Source: Antedon mediterranea (taxonomy: Eukaryota > Echinodermata > Crinoidea > Comatulida > Antedonidae). From it: 64,000 bases of DNA. The translations under genes and the position numbers were made by a program. The notes under the pieces are model-generated. The model was given only the letters and a program-made list of their open reading frames with translations. It was not told where the DNA came from and ran no database searches. The DNA is taken from contig NC_092678.1 of NCBI RefSeq assembly GCF_964355755.1, forward strand, positions 10,204,922 to 10,268,921, read 5' to 3'. This document shows, piece after piece, positions 1-9,678 of the stretch (its first letter is position 1; each line of letters opens with the position of its first letter).

Positions 1-335
1 CCAAATGCGATTTGAAGCTTTTCCAAGCACTTTGCTGTTTTTATGTTAACAAGTTTTTTCGAAAATCACAAAATTGTCTAAAACGTCTCAAAATGCGATT
101 TGAAGGTATTCTGAGCACTTTGGTGTTTTTGTGTGAAAAGTTTTAACGAAAAGCTCAAAATGGTCTAAAACGGTTCTAATGTGATTTTAAGCACTTTGAT
201 GTTTTTGTACAACCAAGTTTCATCGAAATGCTCAAAATGGTCTAAAACGTTTTTAAAACGATATTAAGCTATTTTGTGCTCTTTGATGTTTTTGTGTAAC
301 CAAGTTTTTTCGAAAATCACAAAATGGTCTAAAAC

Positions 336-423
336 GTCTCCAAATGCGATTTGAAGCTTTTCTAAGCACTTTGGTGTTTTTATGTTAACAAGTTTTTTCG
401 AAAATCACAAAATGGTCTAAAAC
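336..423 (+). repeat. Monomer class A1 (88 bp, reference copy)
   Basis: Head GTCTCCAAATGCGATTTGAA, centre GCTTTTCTAAGCACTTTGGTG, then TTTTTATGTTAACAAG, the palindrome TTTTCGAAAA and the shared box. It carries an AAGCTT and a GTTAAC site, plus CGTCTC across the junction with the preceding monomer. A1 usually follows D or F and precedes B, E or C. A sub-form with CTAAACAC instead of CTAAGCAC occurs at 686-773 and its copies. Confidence 0.95.
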
Positions 424-860
424 GTCTCCAAATGCGATTTGAAGATATTCTGAGCACTTTGGTGTTTTTCTGTTAAAAAGTATTTTCGAAAATCACAAAA
501 TGGTCTAAAACGTCTCCAAATGCAATTTGAAGCTATTCTGTACACTTTGATGTTTTGTGTGAAAAAGTTTTGTCAAAATGCTCAAAATGGTCTAAAACGT
601 TTTTAAAACGATATTAAGCTATTTTGTGCTCTTTGATGTTTTTGTATAACCAAGTTTTTTCGAAAATCACAAAATGGTCTAAAACGTCTCCAAATGCGAT
701 TTGAAGCTTTTCTAAACACTTTGGTGTTTTTATGTTAACAAGTTTTTTCGAAAATCACAAAATGGTCTAAAACGTCTCCAAATCCGATTTGAAGCTATTC
801 TGTACACTTTGATGTTTTGTGTGAAAAAGTTTTGTCGAAATGCTCAAAATGGTCTAAAAC

Positions 861-947
861 GTTTTTAAAACGATATTAAGCTATTTTGTGCTCTTTGATG
901 TTTTTGTGTAACCAAGTTTCATCGATATGAACAAAATGGTCTAAAAC
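861..947 (+). repeat. Monomer class D (87 bp, reference copy)
   Basis: The head is GTTTTTAAAACGATATTAAG, the centre reads CTATTTTGTGCTCTTTGATG, and the right half reads TTTTTGTGTAACCAAGTTT. The tail is either CATCGAAATGAAC (this copy) or TTTCGAAAATCAC (249-335). D follows monomers that end in TGCTC plus the box. With the last bases of the preceding monomer it forms a near-perfect dyad, CGTTTT-T-AAAACG. The tail swap between copies shows exchange of right-hand halves. Confidence 0.93.
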
Positions 948-1976
948 GTCTCAAAATGCGATTTGAAGGTATTCTGAGCACTTTGGTGTTTTTGGGTGAA
1001 AAGTTTTAACGAAATGCTCAAAATGGTCTAAAACGGTTTCTAATGTGATTTTAAGCACTTTGAAGTATTTGTAAAAACAAGTTTCATCGAAATGCACAAA
1101 ATAGTCTAAAACGTCTCCAAATGCGATTTGAAGCTTTTCTAAGCACTTTGGTGTTTTTATGTTAACAAGTTTTTTCGAAAATCACAAAATGGTCTAAAAC
1201 GTCTCCAAATGCGATTTGAAGATATTCTGAGCACTTTGGTGTTTTTATGTTAAAAAGTATTTTCGAAAATCACAAAATGGTCTAAAACGTCTCCAAATGC
1301 GATTTGAAGCTCTTCTGTACACTTTGATGTTTTGTGTGAAAAAGTTTAGTCGAAATGCTCAAAATGGTCTAAAACGTTTTTAAAACGATATTAAGCTATT
1401 TTGTGCTCTTTGATGTTTTTGTGTAACCAAGTTTCATCGAAAATCACAAAATGGTCTAAAACGTCTCCAAATGCGATTTGAAGCTTTTCCAAGCACTTTG
1501 CTGTTTTTATGTTAACAAGTTTTTTCGAAAATCACAAAATGGTCTAAAACGTCTCAAAATACGATATTAAGCTGTTTTGTGCACTTTGATGATTTGTGTG
1601 AAAAGTTTTAACGAAATGCTCAAAATGGTTTAAAACGGTTTCTAATGTGATTTTAAGCACTTTGATGTTTTTATGTAGCCAAGTTTTTTCGAAAATCACA
1701 AAATGGTCAAAAACGTCTCCAAATGCGATTTGAAGCTTTTCTAAGCACTTTGGTGTTTTTATGTTAACAAGTTTTTTCGAAAATCACAAAATGGTCTAAA
1801 ACGTCTTCAAATGCGATTTGAAGATATTCTGAGCACTTTGGTGTTTTTCTGTTAAAAAGTATTTTCGAAAATCACAAAAGGGTCTATAACGTCTCCAAAT
1901 GCGATTTGAAGCTATTCTAGACACTTTGATGTTTTGTGTGAAAAATTTTCTCGAAATGCTCAAAATGGTCTAAAAC

Positions 1977-2123
1977 GTTTTCCAATACCATTATTAAGCT
2001 ATTTTGTGCAATTTGATGTTTTTGTGTAACCAAGTTTTTTGAAATGCGATTTGAAGATATTCTGAGGACTTTGGTGTTTTTATGTTAAAAAGTTTTTTCG
2101 AAAATCACAAAATGGTCTAAAAC
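1977..2123 (+). repeat. Truncated H-B fusion unit (147 bp)
   Basis: The H head (GTTTTCCAATACCATTATTA) runs to CAAGTTTTTT and then jumps straight into GAAATGCGATTTGAAGATA of a B monomer, with no intervening box. Two full monomers would be about 176 bp, so 29 bp spanning a monomer boundary are missing. The missing piece matches a deletion between two AAATGC copies plus loss of one base. Related units with CCATATT in place of CCATTATT start near 9679, 24894, 26083, 33099 (this one has CCATTATT) and 46629. Confidence 0.88.
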
Positions 2124-2974
2124 GTCTCCAAATGCGATTTGAAGATATTCTGAGCACTTTGGTGTTTTTATGTTAAAAAGTTTTTTGGAAAATCACAAAA
2201 TGGTCTAAAACGACTCCAAATGCGATTTGAAGCTATCCTGTACACTTTGATGTTTTGTGTGAAAAAGTTTTGTCGAAATGCTCAAAATGATCTAAAACGT
2301 TTTTAAAACGATATTAAGCTATTTTGTGCTCTTTGATGTTTTTGTGTATCCAAGTTTCATCGAAATGAACAAAATGGTCTAAAACGTTTTTAAATACCAT
2401 ATTAAGCTGTTTTGTGCACTTTGATGATTTGTGTGAAAAGTTTTAACGAAATGCTCAAAATAGTCTAAAACGGTTTCTAATGTGATTTTAAGCACTTTGA
2501 TGTTTTTGTGTAACCAAGTTTTATCGAAATGAACAAAATGGTCTAAAACGTCTCCAAATGCAATTTGAAGCTTTTCCAAGCACTTTGCTGTTTTTATATT
2601 AAGTTTTTTCGAAAATCACAAAATGGTCTAAAACGTCTCTAAATGCGATTTGAAGGTATTCTGAGCAATTTGGTGTTTTTGTGTGAAAAGTTTTAACGAA
2701 ATGCTCAAAATTGTCTAAAACGGTTTCTAATGTGATTTTAAGCACTTTGATGTTTTTGTAAAACCAAGTTTCATCGAAATGCACAAAATGGTCTAAAACG
2801 TCTCCAAATGCGATTTGAAGCTATTCTGTACACTTTGATGTTTTGTGTGAAAAAAGTTTTGTCGAAATGCTCAAAATGGTCTAAAACGTTTTTAAAACGA
2901 TATTAAGCTATTTTGTGCTCTTTGATGTTTTTGTGTAACCAAGTTTTATCGAAATGAACAAAATGGTCTAAAAC

Positions 2975-3062
2975 GTCTCCAAATGCGATTTGAAGCTTTT
3001 CCAAGCACTTTGCTGTTTTTATGTTAACAGGTTTTTTCGAAAATCACAAAATGGTCTAAAAC
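2975..3062 (+). repeat. Monomer class A2 (88 bp, reference copy)
   Basis: Like A1, but the centre reads CTTTTCCAAGCACTTTGCTG. It is most often followed by E or G. A 3-bp-shorter, 85-bp form that lacks ACA of TTAACAAG appears at 2550-2634, 16650-16734 and 26916-27000. That short form always precedes an E monomer whose head starts GTCTCTAAATG, so it marks one lineage. Confidence 0.93.
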
Positions 3063-3149
3063 GTCTCAAAATGCGATTTGAAGGTATTCTGAGCACTTTG
3101 GTGTTTTTGTGTGAAAAGTTTTAACGAAATGCTCAAAATTGTCTAAAAC
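3063..3149 (+). repeat. Monomer class E (87 bp, reference copy)
   Basis: The head is GTCTCAAAATGCGATTTGAA, the centre reads GGTATTCTGAGCACTTTGG, and the right half reads TGTGTGAAAAGTTTTAACG, then AAATGCTC and the box. Every E monomer I parsed is followed by an F monomer. A variant with GATTTCAAGG in place of GATTTGAAGG (for example near 8136, 23351, 30446, 38926, 45086, 55460 and 63026) marks related copies. Confidence 0.93.
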
Positions 3150-3227
3150 GGTTTCTAATGTGATTTTAAGCACTTTGATGTTTTTGTAAAACCAAGTTTC
3201 ATCGAAATGCACAAAATGGTCTAAAAT
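3150..3227 (+). repeat. Monomer class F (78 bp, reference copy)
   Basis: This is the shortest normal class. The head is GGTTTCTAATGTGATTTTAA, followed directly by GCACTTTGATG; it lacks the roughly 9-bp centre of the others. F follows E or G. Three length forms occur: 78 bp; 79 bp with GTTCTTTTCG (4869-4947); and 77 bp with GGTTCT in place of GGTTTCT (172-248). The 77-bp form usually carries a TGCTC tail and is then followed by D. Confidence 0.93.
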
Positions 3228-3491
3228 GTCTCCAAATGCGATTTGAAGCTTTTCCAAGCACTTTGCTGTTTTTATGTTAACAAGCTTTTTCGAAAATCAC
3301 AAAATGGTCTAAAACGTCTCCAAATGTGATTTGAAGATATTCTGAGCACTTTGGTATTTTTATGTTAAAAAGTTTTTTCGAAAATCACAAAATGGTCTAA
3401 AACGTCTCCAAATGCGATTTGAAGATATTCTGAGCACTTTGGTGTTTTTATGTTAAAAAGTTTTTTCGAAAATCACAAAATGGTCTAAAAC

Positions 3492-3578
3492 GTCTCCAAA
3501 TGCGATTTGAAGCTATTCTGTACACTTTGATGTTTTGTGTGAAAAAGTTTTGTCGAAATGCTCAAAATGGTTTAAAAC
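3492..3578 (+). repeat. Monomer class C (87 bp, reference copy)
   Basis: The head is GTCTCCAAATGCGATTTGAA, the centre reads GCTATTCTGTACACTTTGATG, and the right half reads TTTTGTGTGAAAAAGTTTTG, then TCGAAATGCTC and the box. C is almost always followed by D. Sub-forms are C' with GCTCTTCTG and TTTAGTCG (1289-1375), a form with TCAAAATGCTC (512-598), and an 88-bp form with six A (2800-2887). Confidence 0.93.
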
Positions 3579-4092
3579 GTTTTTAAAACGATATTAAGCT
3601 ATTTTGTGCTCTTTGATGTTTTTGTATAACCAAGTTTCATCGAAATGCACAAAATGGTCTAAAACGTCTCCAAATACGATTTGAAGCTTTTCCAAGCACT
3701 TTGCTGTTTTTATGTTAACAAGTTTTTTCGAAAATCACAAAATTGTCTAAAACGTCTCAAAATGCGATTTGAAGGTATTCTGAGCACTTTGGTGTTTTTG
3801 TGTGAAAAGTTTTAACGAAAAGCTCAAAATGGTCTAAAACGGTTCTAATGTGATTTTAAGCACTTTGATGTTTTTGTACAACCAAGTTTCATCGAAATGC
3901 TCAAAATGGTCTAAAACGTTTTTAAAACGATATTAAGCTATTTTGTGCTCTTTGATGTTTTTGTATAACCAAGTTTTTTCGAAAATCACAAAATGGTCTA
4001 AAACGTCTCCAAATGCGATTTGAAGATATTCTGAGCACTTTGGTGTTTTTATGTTAAAAAGTTTTTTCGAAAATCACAAAATGGTCTAAAAC

Positions 4093-4180
4093 GTCTCCAA
4101 ATGCGATTTGAAGATATTCTGAGCACTTTGGTGTTTTTATGTTAAAAAGTTTTTTCGAAAATCACAAAATGGTCTAAAAC
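4093..4180 (+). repeat. Monomer class B (88 bp, reference copy)
   Basis: The head is shared with A1, the centre reads GAAGATATTCTGAGCACTTTGG, and the right half reads ATGTTAAAAAG before the TTTTCGAAAA palindrome. B often occurs as a B-B pair followed by C-D, as at 4005-4354. A sub-form with AAAAAGTATTTTCG occurs at 424-511 and 1201-1288 and ties those positions to one lineage. Confidence 0.93.
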
Positions 4181-4693
4181 GTCTCCAAATGCGATTTGAA
4201 GCTATTCTATACACTTTGATGTTTTGTGTTAAAAAGTTTTGTCGAAATGCTCAAAATGGTTTAAAACGTTTTTAAAACGATATTAAGCTATTTTGTGCTC
4301 TTTGATGTTTTTGTGTAACCAAGTTTCATCGAAATGAACAAAATGGTCTAAAACGTCTCCAAATGCGATTTGAAGCTTTTCCAAGCACTTTGCTGTTTTT
4401 ATGTTAACAAGTTTTTTCGAAAATCACAAAATTGTCTAAAACGTCTCAAAATGCGATTTGAAGGTATTCTGAGCACTTTGGTGTTTTTGTGTGAAAAGTT
4501 TTAACGAAAAGCTCAAAATGGTCTAAAACGGTTCTAATGTGATTTTAAGCACTTTGATGTTTTTGTACAACCAAGTTTCATCGAAATGCTCAAAATGGTC
4601 TAAAACGTTTTTAAAACGATATTAAGCTATTTTGTGCTCTTTGATGTTTTTGTGTAACCAAGTTTTTTCGAAAATCACAAAATGGTCTAAAAC

Positions 4694-5288
4694 GTCTCCA
4701 AATGCGATTTGAAGCTTTTCTAAGCACTTTGGTGTTTTTATGTTAACAAGTTTTTTCGAAAATCACAAAATGGTCTAAAACGTCTCAAAATGCGATTTGA
4801 AGGTATTCTGAGCACTTTGGTGTTTTTGTGTGAAAAGTTTTAACGAAATGCTCAAAATGGTCTAAAACGGTTTCTAATGTGATTTTAACCACTTTGATGT
4901 TTTTGTGTAACCAAGTTCTTTTCGAAAATCACAAAATGGTCTAAAACGTCTCCAAATGCGATTTGAAGCTTTTCTAAGCACTTTGGTGTTTTTATGTTAA
5001 CAAGTTTTTTCGAAAATCACAAAATGGTCTAAAACGTCTCAAAATGCGATTTGAAGGTATTCTGAGCACTTTGGTGTTTTTGTGTGAAAAGTTTTAACGA
5101 AATGCTCAAAATGGTCTAAAACGGTTTCTAATGTGATTTTAACCACTTTGATGTTTTTGTGTAACCAAGTTTTTTCGAAAATCACAAAATGGTCTAAAAC
5201 GTCTCCAAATGCGATTTGAAGCTTTTCTAAGCACTTTGGTGTTTTTATGTTAACAAGTTTTTTCGAAAATCACAAAATGGTCTAAAAC
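4694..5288. repeat. Tandem A1-E-F trimer repeat
   Basis: A1 starts at 4694, 4948 and 5201, giving periods of 254 and 253 bp. The 1-bp difference comes from GTTCTTTTCG against GTTTTTTCG in the F tail. Each trimer is 88 + 87 + 79 or 78 bp. The last A1 (5201-5288) starts a third trimer that is replaced by a C/E hybrid. Confidence 0.92.
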
Positions 5289-5374
5289 GTCTCCAAATGC
5301 GATTTGAAGCTATTCTGTACACTTTGATGTTTTGTGTGAAAAGTTTTAACAAAATGCTGAAAATGGTCTAAAAC
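5289..5374 (+). repeat. C/E hybrid monomer (86 bp)
   Basis: The left half is C-type (GCTATTCTGTACACTTTGATG) and the right half is E-type (GTGTGAAAAGTTTTAAC), with a private AAAATGCTGAAAATGG. It is followed by D. A sister hybrid at 6493-6578 has CGAAATGCTC and is followed by F instead. The switch lies in the shared CACTTTG(G/A)TG region, so this looks like an in-register exchange. Confidence 0.85.
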
Positions 5375-5461
5375 GTTTTTAAAACGATATTAAGCTATTT
5401 TGTGCTCTTTGATGTTTTTGTATAACCAAGTTTTTTCGAAAATCACAAAATGGTCTAAAAC

Positions 5462-6492
5462 GTCTCCAAATGCGATTTGAAGATATTCTGAGCACTTTGG
5501 TGTTTTTATGTTAAAAAGTTTTTTCGAAAATCACAAAATGGTCTAAAACGTCTCCAAATGCGATTTGAAGATATTCTGAGCACTTTGGTGTTTTTATGTT
5601 AAAAAGTTTTTTCGAAAATCACAAAATGGTCTAAAACGTCTCCAAATGCGATTTGAAGCTATTCTATACACTTTGATGTTTTGTGTTAAAAAGTTTTGTC
5701 GAAATGCTCAAAATGGTTTAAAACGTTTTTAAAACGATATTAAGCTATTTTGTGCTCTTTGATGTTTTTGTGTAACCAAGTTTCATCGAAATGAACAAAA
5801 TGGTCTAAAACGTCTCCAAATGCGATTTGAAGCTTTTCCAAGCACTTTGCTGTTTTTATGTTAACAAGTTTTTTCGAAAATCACAAAATTGTCTAAAACG
5901 TCTCAAAATGCGATTTGAAGGTATTCTGAGCACTTTGGTGTTTTTGTGTGAAAAGTTTTAACGAAAAGCTCAAAATGGTCTAAAACGGTTCTAATGTGAT
6001 TTTAAGCACTTTGATGTTTTTGTACAACCAAGTTTCATCGAAATGCTCAAAATGGTCTAAAACGTTTTTAAAACGATATTAAGCTATTTTGTGCTCTTTG
6101 ATGTTTTTGTGTAACCAAGTTTTTTCGAAAATCACAAAATGGTCTAAAACGTCTCCAAATGCGATTTGAAGCTTTTCTAAGCACTTTGGTGTTTTTATGT
6201 TAACAAGTTTTTTCGAAAATCACAAAATGGTCTAAAACGTCTCAAAATGCGATTTGAAGGTATTCTGAGCACTTTGGTGTTTTTGTGTGAAAAGTTTTAA
6301 CGAAATGCTCAAAATGGTCTAAAACGGTTTCTAATGTGATTTTAACCACTTTGATGTTTTTGTGTAACCAAGTTCTTTTCGAAAATCACAAAATGGTCTA
6401 AAACGTCTCCAAATGCGATTTGAAGCTTTTCTAAGCACTTTGGTGTTTTTATGTTAACAAGTTTTTTCGAAAATCACAAAATGGTCTAAAAC
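5462..6492. repeat. Second, shortened copy of the 1,457-bp unit
   Basis: B-B-C-D-A2-E-F77-D-A1-E-F79-A1 matches 4005-5035 monomer for monomer. The next expected E-F78-A1 is missing, and a hybrid monomer (6493-6578) follows. The later copies of this region (43,190-43,435 and its match near 61,130) do retain the triplet, so presence or absence of about 253 bp distinguishes X copies. Confidence 0.88.
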
Positions 6493-6832
6493 GTCTCCAA
6501 ATGCGATTTGAAGCTATTCTGTACACTTTGATGTTTTGTGTGAAAAGTTTTAACGAAATGCTCAAAATTGTCTAAAACGGTTTCTAATGTGATTTTAAGC
6601 ACTTTGATGTTTTTGTAAAACCAAGTTTCATCGAAATGCACAAAATGGTCTAAAACGTCTCCAAATGCGATTTGAAGCTTTTCCAAGCACTTTGGTGTTT
6701 TTATGTTAACAAGGTTTTTCGAAAATCACAAAATGGTCTAAAACGTCTCCAAATGCGATTTGAAGCTTTTCCAAGCACTTTGCTGTTTTTATGTTAACAA
6801 GTTTTTTCGAAAATCACAAAATGGTCTAAAAC

Positions 6833-6918
6833 GTCTCAAAATACGATATTAAGCTGTTTTGTGCACTTTGATGATTTGTGTGAAAAGTTTTAACGAAATG
6901 CTCAAAATGGTCTAAAAC
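6833..6918 (+). repeat. Monomer class G (86 bp, reference copy)
   Basis: An E-like frame (head GTCTCAAAATACG, right half GTGTGAAAAGTTTTAACG) with a D-like centre ATATTAAGCTGTTTTGTGC and the rare GATGATTTG. It reads as an old recombinant of D and E and, like E, is followed by F. A related form with a GTTTTTAAATACC head lies at 2386-2471. Confidence 0.9.
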
Positions 6919-9591
6919 GGTTTCTAATGTGATTTTAAGCACTTTGATGTTTTTATGTAGCCAAGTTTTTTCGAAAATCACAAAATGGTCAAAAACGTCT
7001 CCAAATGCGATTTGAAGCTTTTCTAAGCACTTTGGTTTTTTTATGTTAACAAGTTTTTTCGAAAATCACAAAATGGTCTAAAACGTCTTCAAATGCGATT
7101 TGAAGATATTCTGAGCACTTTGGTGTTTTTCTGTTAAAAAGTATTTTCGAAAATCACAAAATGGCCTAAAACGTCTCCAAATGCGATTTGAAGCTATTCT
7201 GTACACTTTGATGTTTTGTGTGAAAAAGTTTTGTCAAAATGCTCAAAATGGTCTAAAACGTTTTTAAAACGATATTAAGCTATTTTGTGCTCTTTGATGT
7301 GTTTGTATAACCAAGTTTTTTCGAAAATCACAAAATGGTCTAAAACGTCTCCAAATGCGATTTGAAGCTTTTCCAAGCACTTTGCTGTTTTTATGTTAAC
7401 AATTTTTTTCGAAAATCATAAAATGGTCTAAAACGTCTCCAAATGCGATTTGAAGCTATTCTGTACACTTTGATGTTTTGTGTGAAAAGTTTTGTCGAAA
7501 TGCTCAAAATGGTCTAAAACGTTTTTAAAACGATATTAAGCTATTTTGTGCTCTTTGATGTTTTTGTGTAACCAAGTTTCATCGAAATGAGCAAAATGGT
7601 CTAAAACGTCTCCAAATGCGATTTGAAGCTTTTCTAAGCACTTTGGTGTTTTTATGTTAACAAGTTTTTTCGAAAATCACAAAATGGTCTAAAACGTCTC
7701 CAAATGCGATTTGAAGATATTCTGAGCACTTTGCTGTTTTTATGTTAACAAGTTTTTTCGAAAATCACAAAATGGTCTAAAACGTCTCAAAATGCTATTT
7801 GAAGGTATTCTGAGCACTTTGGTGTTTTTGTGTGAAAAGTTTTAACGAAATGCTCAAAATGGTCTAAAACGGTTCTAATGTGATTTTAAGCACTTTGATG
7901 TTTTTGTATAACCAAGTTTCATCGAAATGCTCAAAATGGTCTAAAACGTTTTTAAAACGATATTAAGCTATTTTGTGCTCTTTGATGTTTTTGTGTAACG
8001 AAGTTTCATCGAAATGAACAAAATGGTCTAAAACGTCTCCAAATGCGATTTGAAGCTTTTCCAAGCACTTTGCTGTTTTTATGTTAACAAGTTTTTTCGA
8101 AAATCACAAAATGGCCTAAAACGTCTCAAAATGCGATTTCAAGGTATTCTGAGCACTTTGGTGTTTTTGTGTGAAAGGTTTTAACGAAATGCTCAAAATG
8201 GTCTAAAACGGTTTCTAATGTGATTTAAAGCACTTTGATGTTTTTGTATAACCAAGTTTCATCGAAATGCACAAAATGGTCTAAAACGTCTCCAAATGCG
8301 ATTTGAAGCTTTTCTAAGCACTTTGCTGTTTTTATGTTAACAAGTTTTTTCGAAAATCACAAAATGGTCTAAAACGTCTCCAAATGCGATTTGAAGATAT
8401 TCTGAGCACTTTGGTGTTTTTATGTTAAAAAGTTTTTTCGAAAATCACAAAATGGTCTAAAACGTCTCCAAATGCGATTTGAAGATATTCTGAGCACTTT
8501 GGTGTTTTTATGTTAACAAGTTTTTTCGAAAATCACAAAATGGTCTAAAACGTCTCCAAATGCGATTTGAAGCTATTCTGTACACTTTGATGTTTTGTGT
8601 GAAAAAGTTTTGTCGAAATGCTCAAAATGGTCTAAAACGTTTTTAAAACGATATTAAGCTATTTTGTGCTCTTTGATGTTTTTCTGTAACCAAGTTTTAT
8701 CGAAATGAACAAAATGGTCTAAAACGTCTCCAAATGCGATTTGAAGCTTTTCCAAGCACTTTGCTGTTTTTATGTTAACAAGTTTTTTCGAAAATCACAA
8801 AATGGTCTAAAACGTCTCAAAATGCGATTTGAAGGTATTCTGAGCACTTTGGTGTTTTTGTGTGAAAAGTTTTAACGAAATGCTCAAAATTGTCTAAAAC
8901 GGTTTCTAATGTGATTTTAAGCACTTTGATGTTTTTGTAAAACCAAGTTTCATCGAAATGAACAAAATGGTCTAAAATGTCTCCAAATGCGATTTGAAGC
9001 TTTTCCAAGCACTTTGCTGTTTTTATGTTAACAAGCTTTTTCGAAAATCACAAAATGGTCTAAAACGTCTCCAAATGCGATTTGAAGATATTCTGAGCAC
9101 TTTGGTGTTTTTATGTTAAAAAGTTTTTTCGAAAATCACAAAATGGTCTAAAACGTCTCCAAATGCAATTTGAAGATATTCTGAGCACTTTGGTGTTTTT
9201 ATGTTAAAAAGTTTTTTCGAAAATCACAAAATGGTCTAAAACGTCTCCAAATGCGATTTGAAGCTATTCTGTACACTTTGATGTTTTGTGTGAAAAAGTT
9301 TTGTCGAAATGCTCAAAATGGTTTAAAACGTTTTTAAAACGATATTAAGTTATTTTGTGCTCTTTGATGTTTTTGTGTAACCAAGTTTCATCGAAATGAA
9401 CAAAATGGTCTAAAACGTCTCCAAATGCGATTTGAAGCTTTTCCAAGCACTTTGCTGTTTTTATGTTAACAAGTTTTTTCGAAAATCACAAAATGGTGTA
9501 AAACGTCTCAAAATGCGATTTGAAGGTATTCTGAGCACTTTGGTGTTTTTGTGTGAAAAGTTTTAACGAAATGCTCAAAATGGTCTAAAAC

Positions 9592-9678
9592 GGTTCTAAT
9601 GTGATTTTAAGCTATTCTAGACACTTTGATGTTTTGTGTGAAAAAGTTTTCTCGAAATGCTCAAAATGGTCTAAAACG
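9592..9678 (+). repeat. F/C hybrid monomer (87 bp)
   Basis: The head GGTTCTAATGTGATTTTAAG is F-type. The rest (CTATTCTAGACACTTTGATG, then GTGTGAAAAAGTTTTCTCG) is the same C* variant that precedes the H fusion at 1891-1976. It is followed by an H-B fusion. The copies at offsets 15,215 and 36,950 (near 24807 and 46542) keep the same junction, so the event predates the duplication of module X. Confidence 0.85.

Larger units (their letters stand above)
1..3917. repeat. Module Y, copy 1
   Basis: The monomer order parsed by hand is A2-E-F-D-A1-B-C-D-A1-C-D-E-F-A1-B-C'-D-A2-G-F-A1-B-C*-(H-B fusion)-B-C-D-G'-F-A2(85)-E-F-C-D-A2-E-F-A2-B-B-C-D-A2-E-F. Diagnostic variants are CGATATGAAC at 923, TGTAGCC near 1675, CTATCCTG near 2233 and the H-B fusion. 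The module starts outside the window, because its first A2 would begin 4 bases before position 1. It recurs at 11885, 30944 and, in part, 58206 and elsewhere. It contains no gene. Confidence 0.9.
4005..5461. repeat. 17-monomer higher-order unit (1,457 bp)
   Basis: The order is B-B-C-D-A2-E-F77-D-A1-E-F79-A1-E-F78-A1-(C/E hybrid)-D. The individual lengths sum to exactly 1,457, and the next unit starts at 5462. The second copy follows the same order for 12 monomers, to 6492, and then skips one A1-E-F triplet. The same pair of units is found at 19220 and 20677. The tandem placement indicates unequal exchange at the unit scale. Confidence 0.92.

Noticed and set aside
336-423. CENP-B box
   Set aside because: TTCG occurs in the palindrome, but the following bases (AAAATCACAAAA) lack the A and CGGG of the TTCGNNNNANNCGGG core.
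1501-1550. Rho-independent terminators or promoters from T-runs and TTAACA-like boxes
   Set aside because: T-runs and TTGATG/TATGTT-like strings are part of every monomer and lack GC-rich hairpins; with hundreds of identical copies and no genes they have no regulatory meaning that can be supported.
1977-2123. 147-bp fused unit as a designed nucleosome core length
   Set aside because: The length follows from a 29-bp deletion in a 176-bp pair, and sister copies are 146 bp; the match to 147 is most likely chance.
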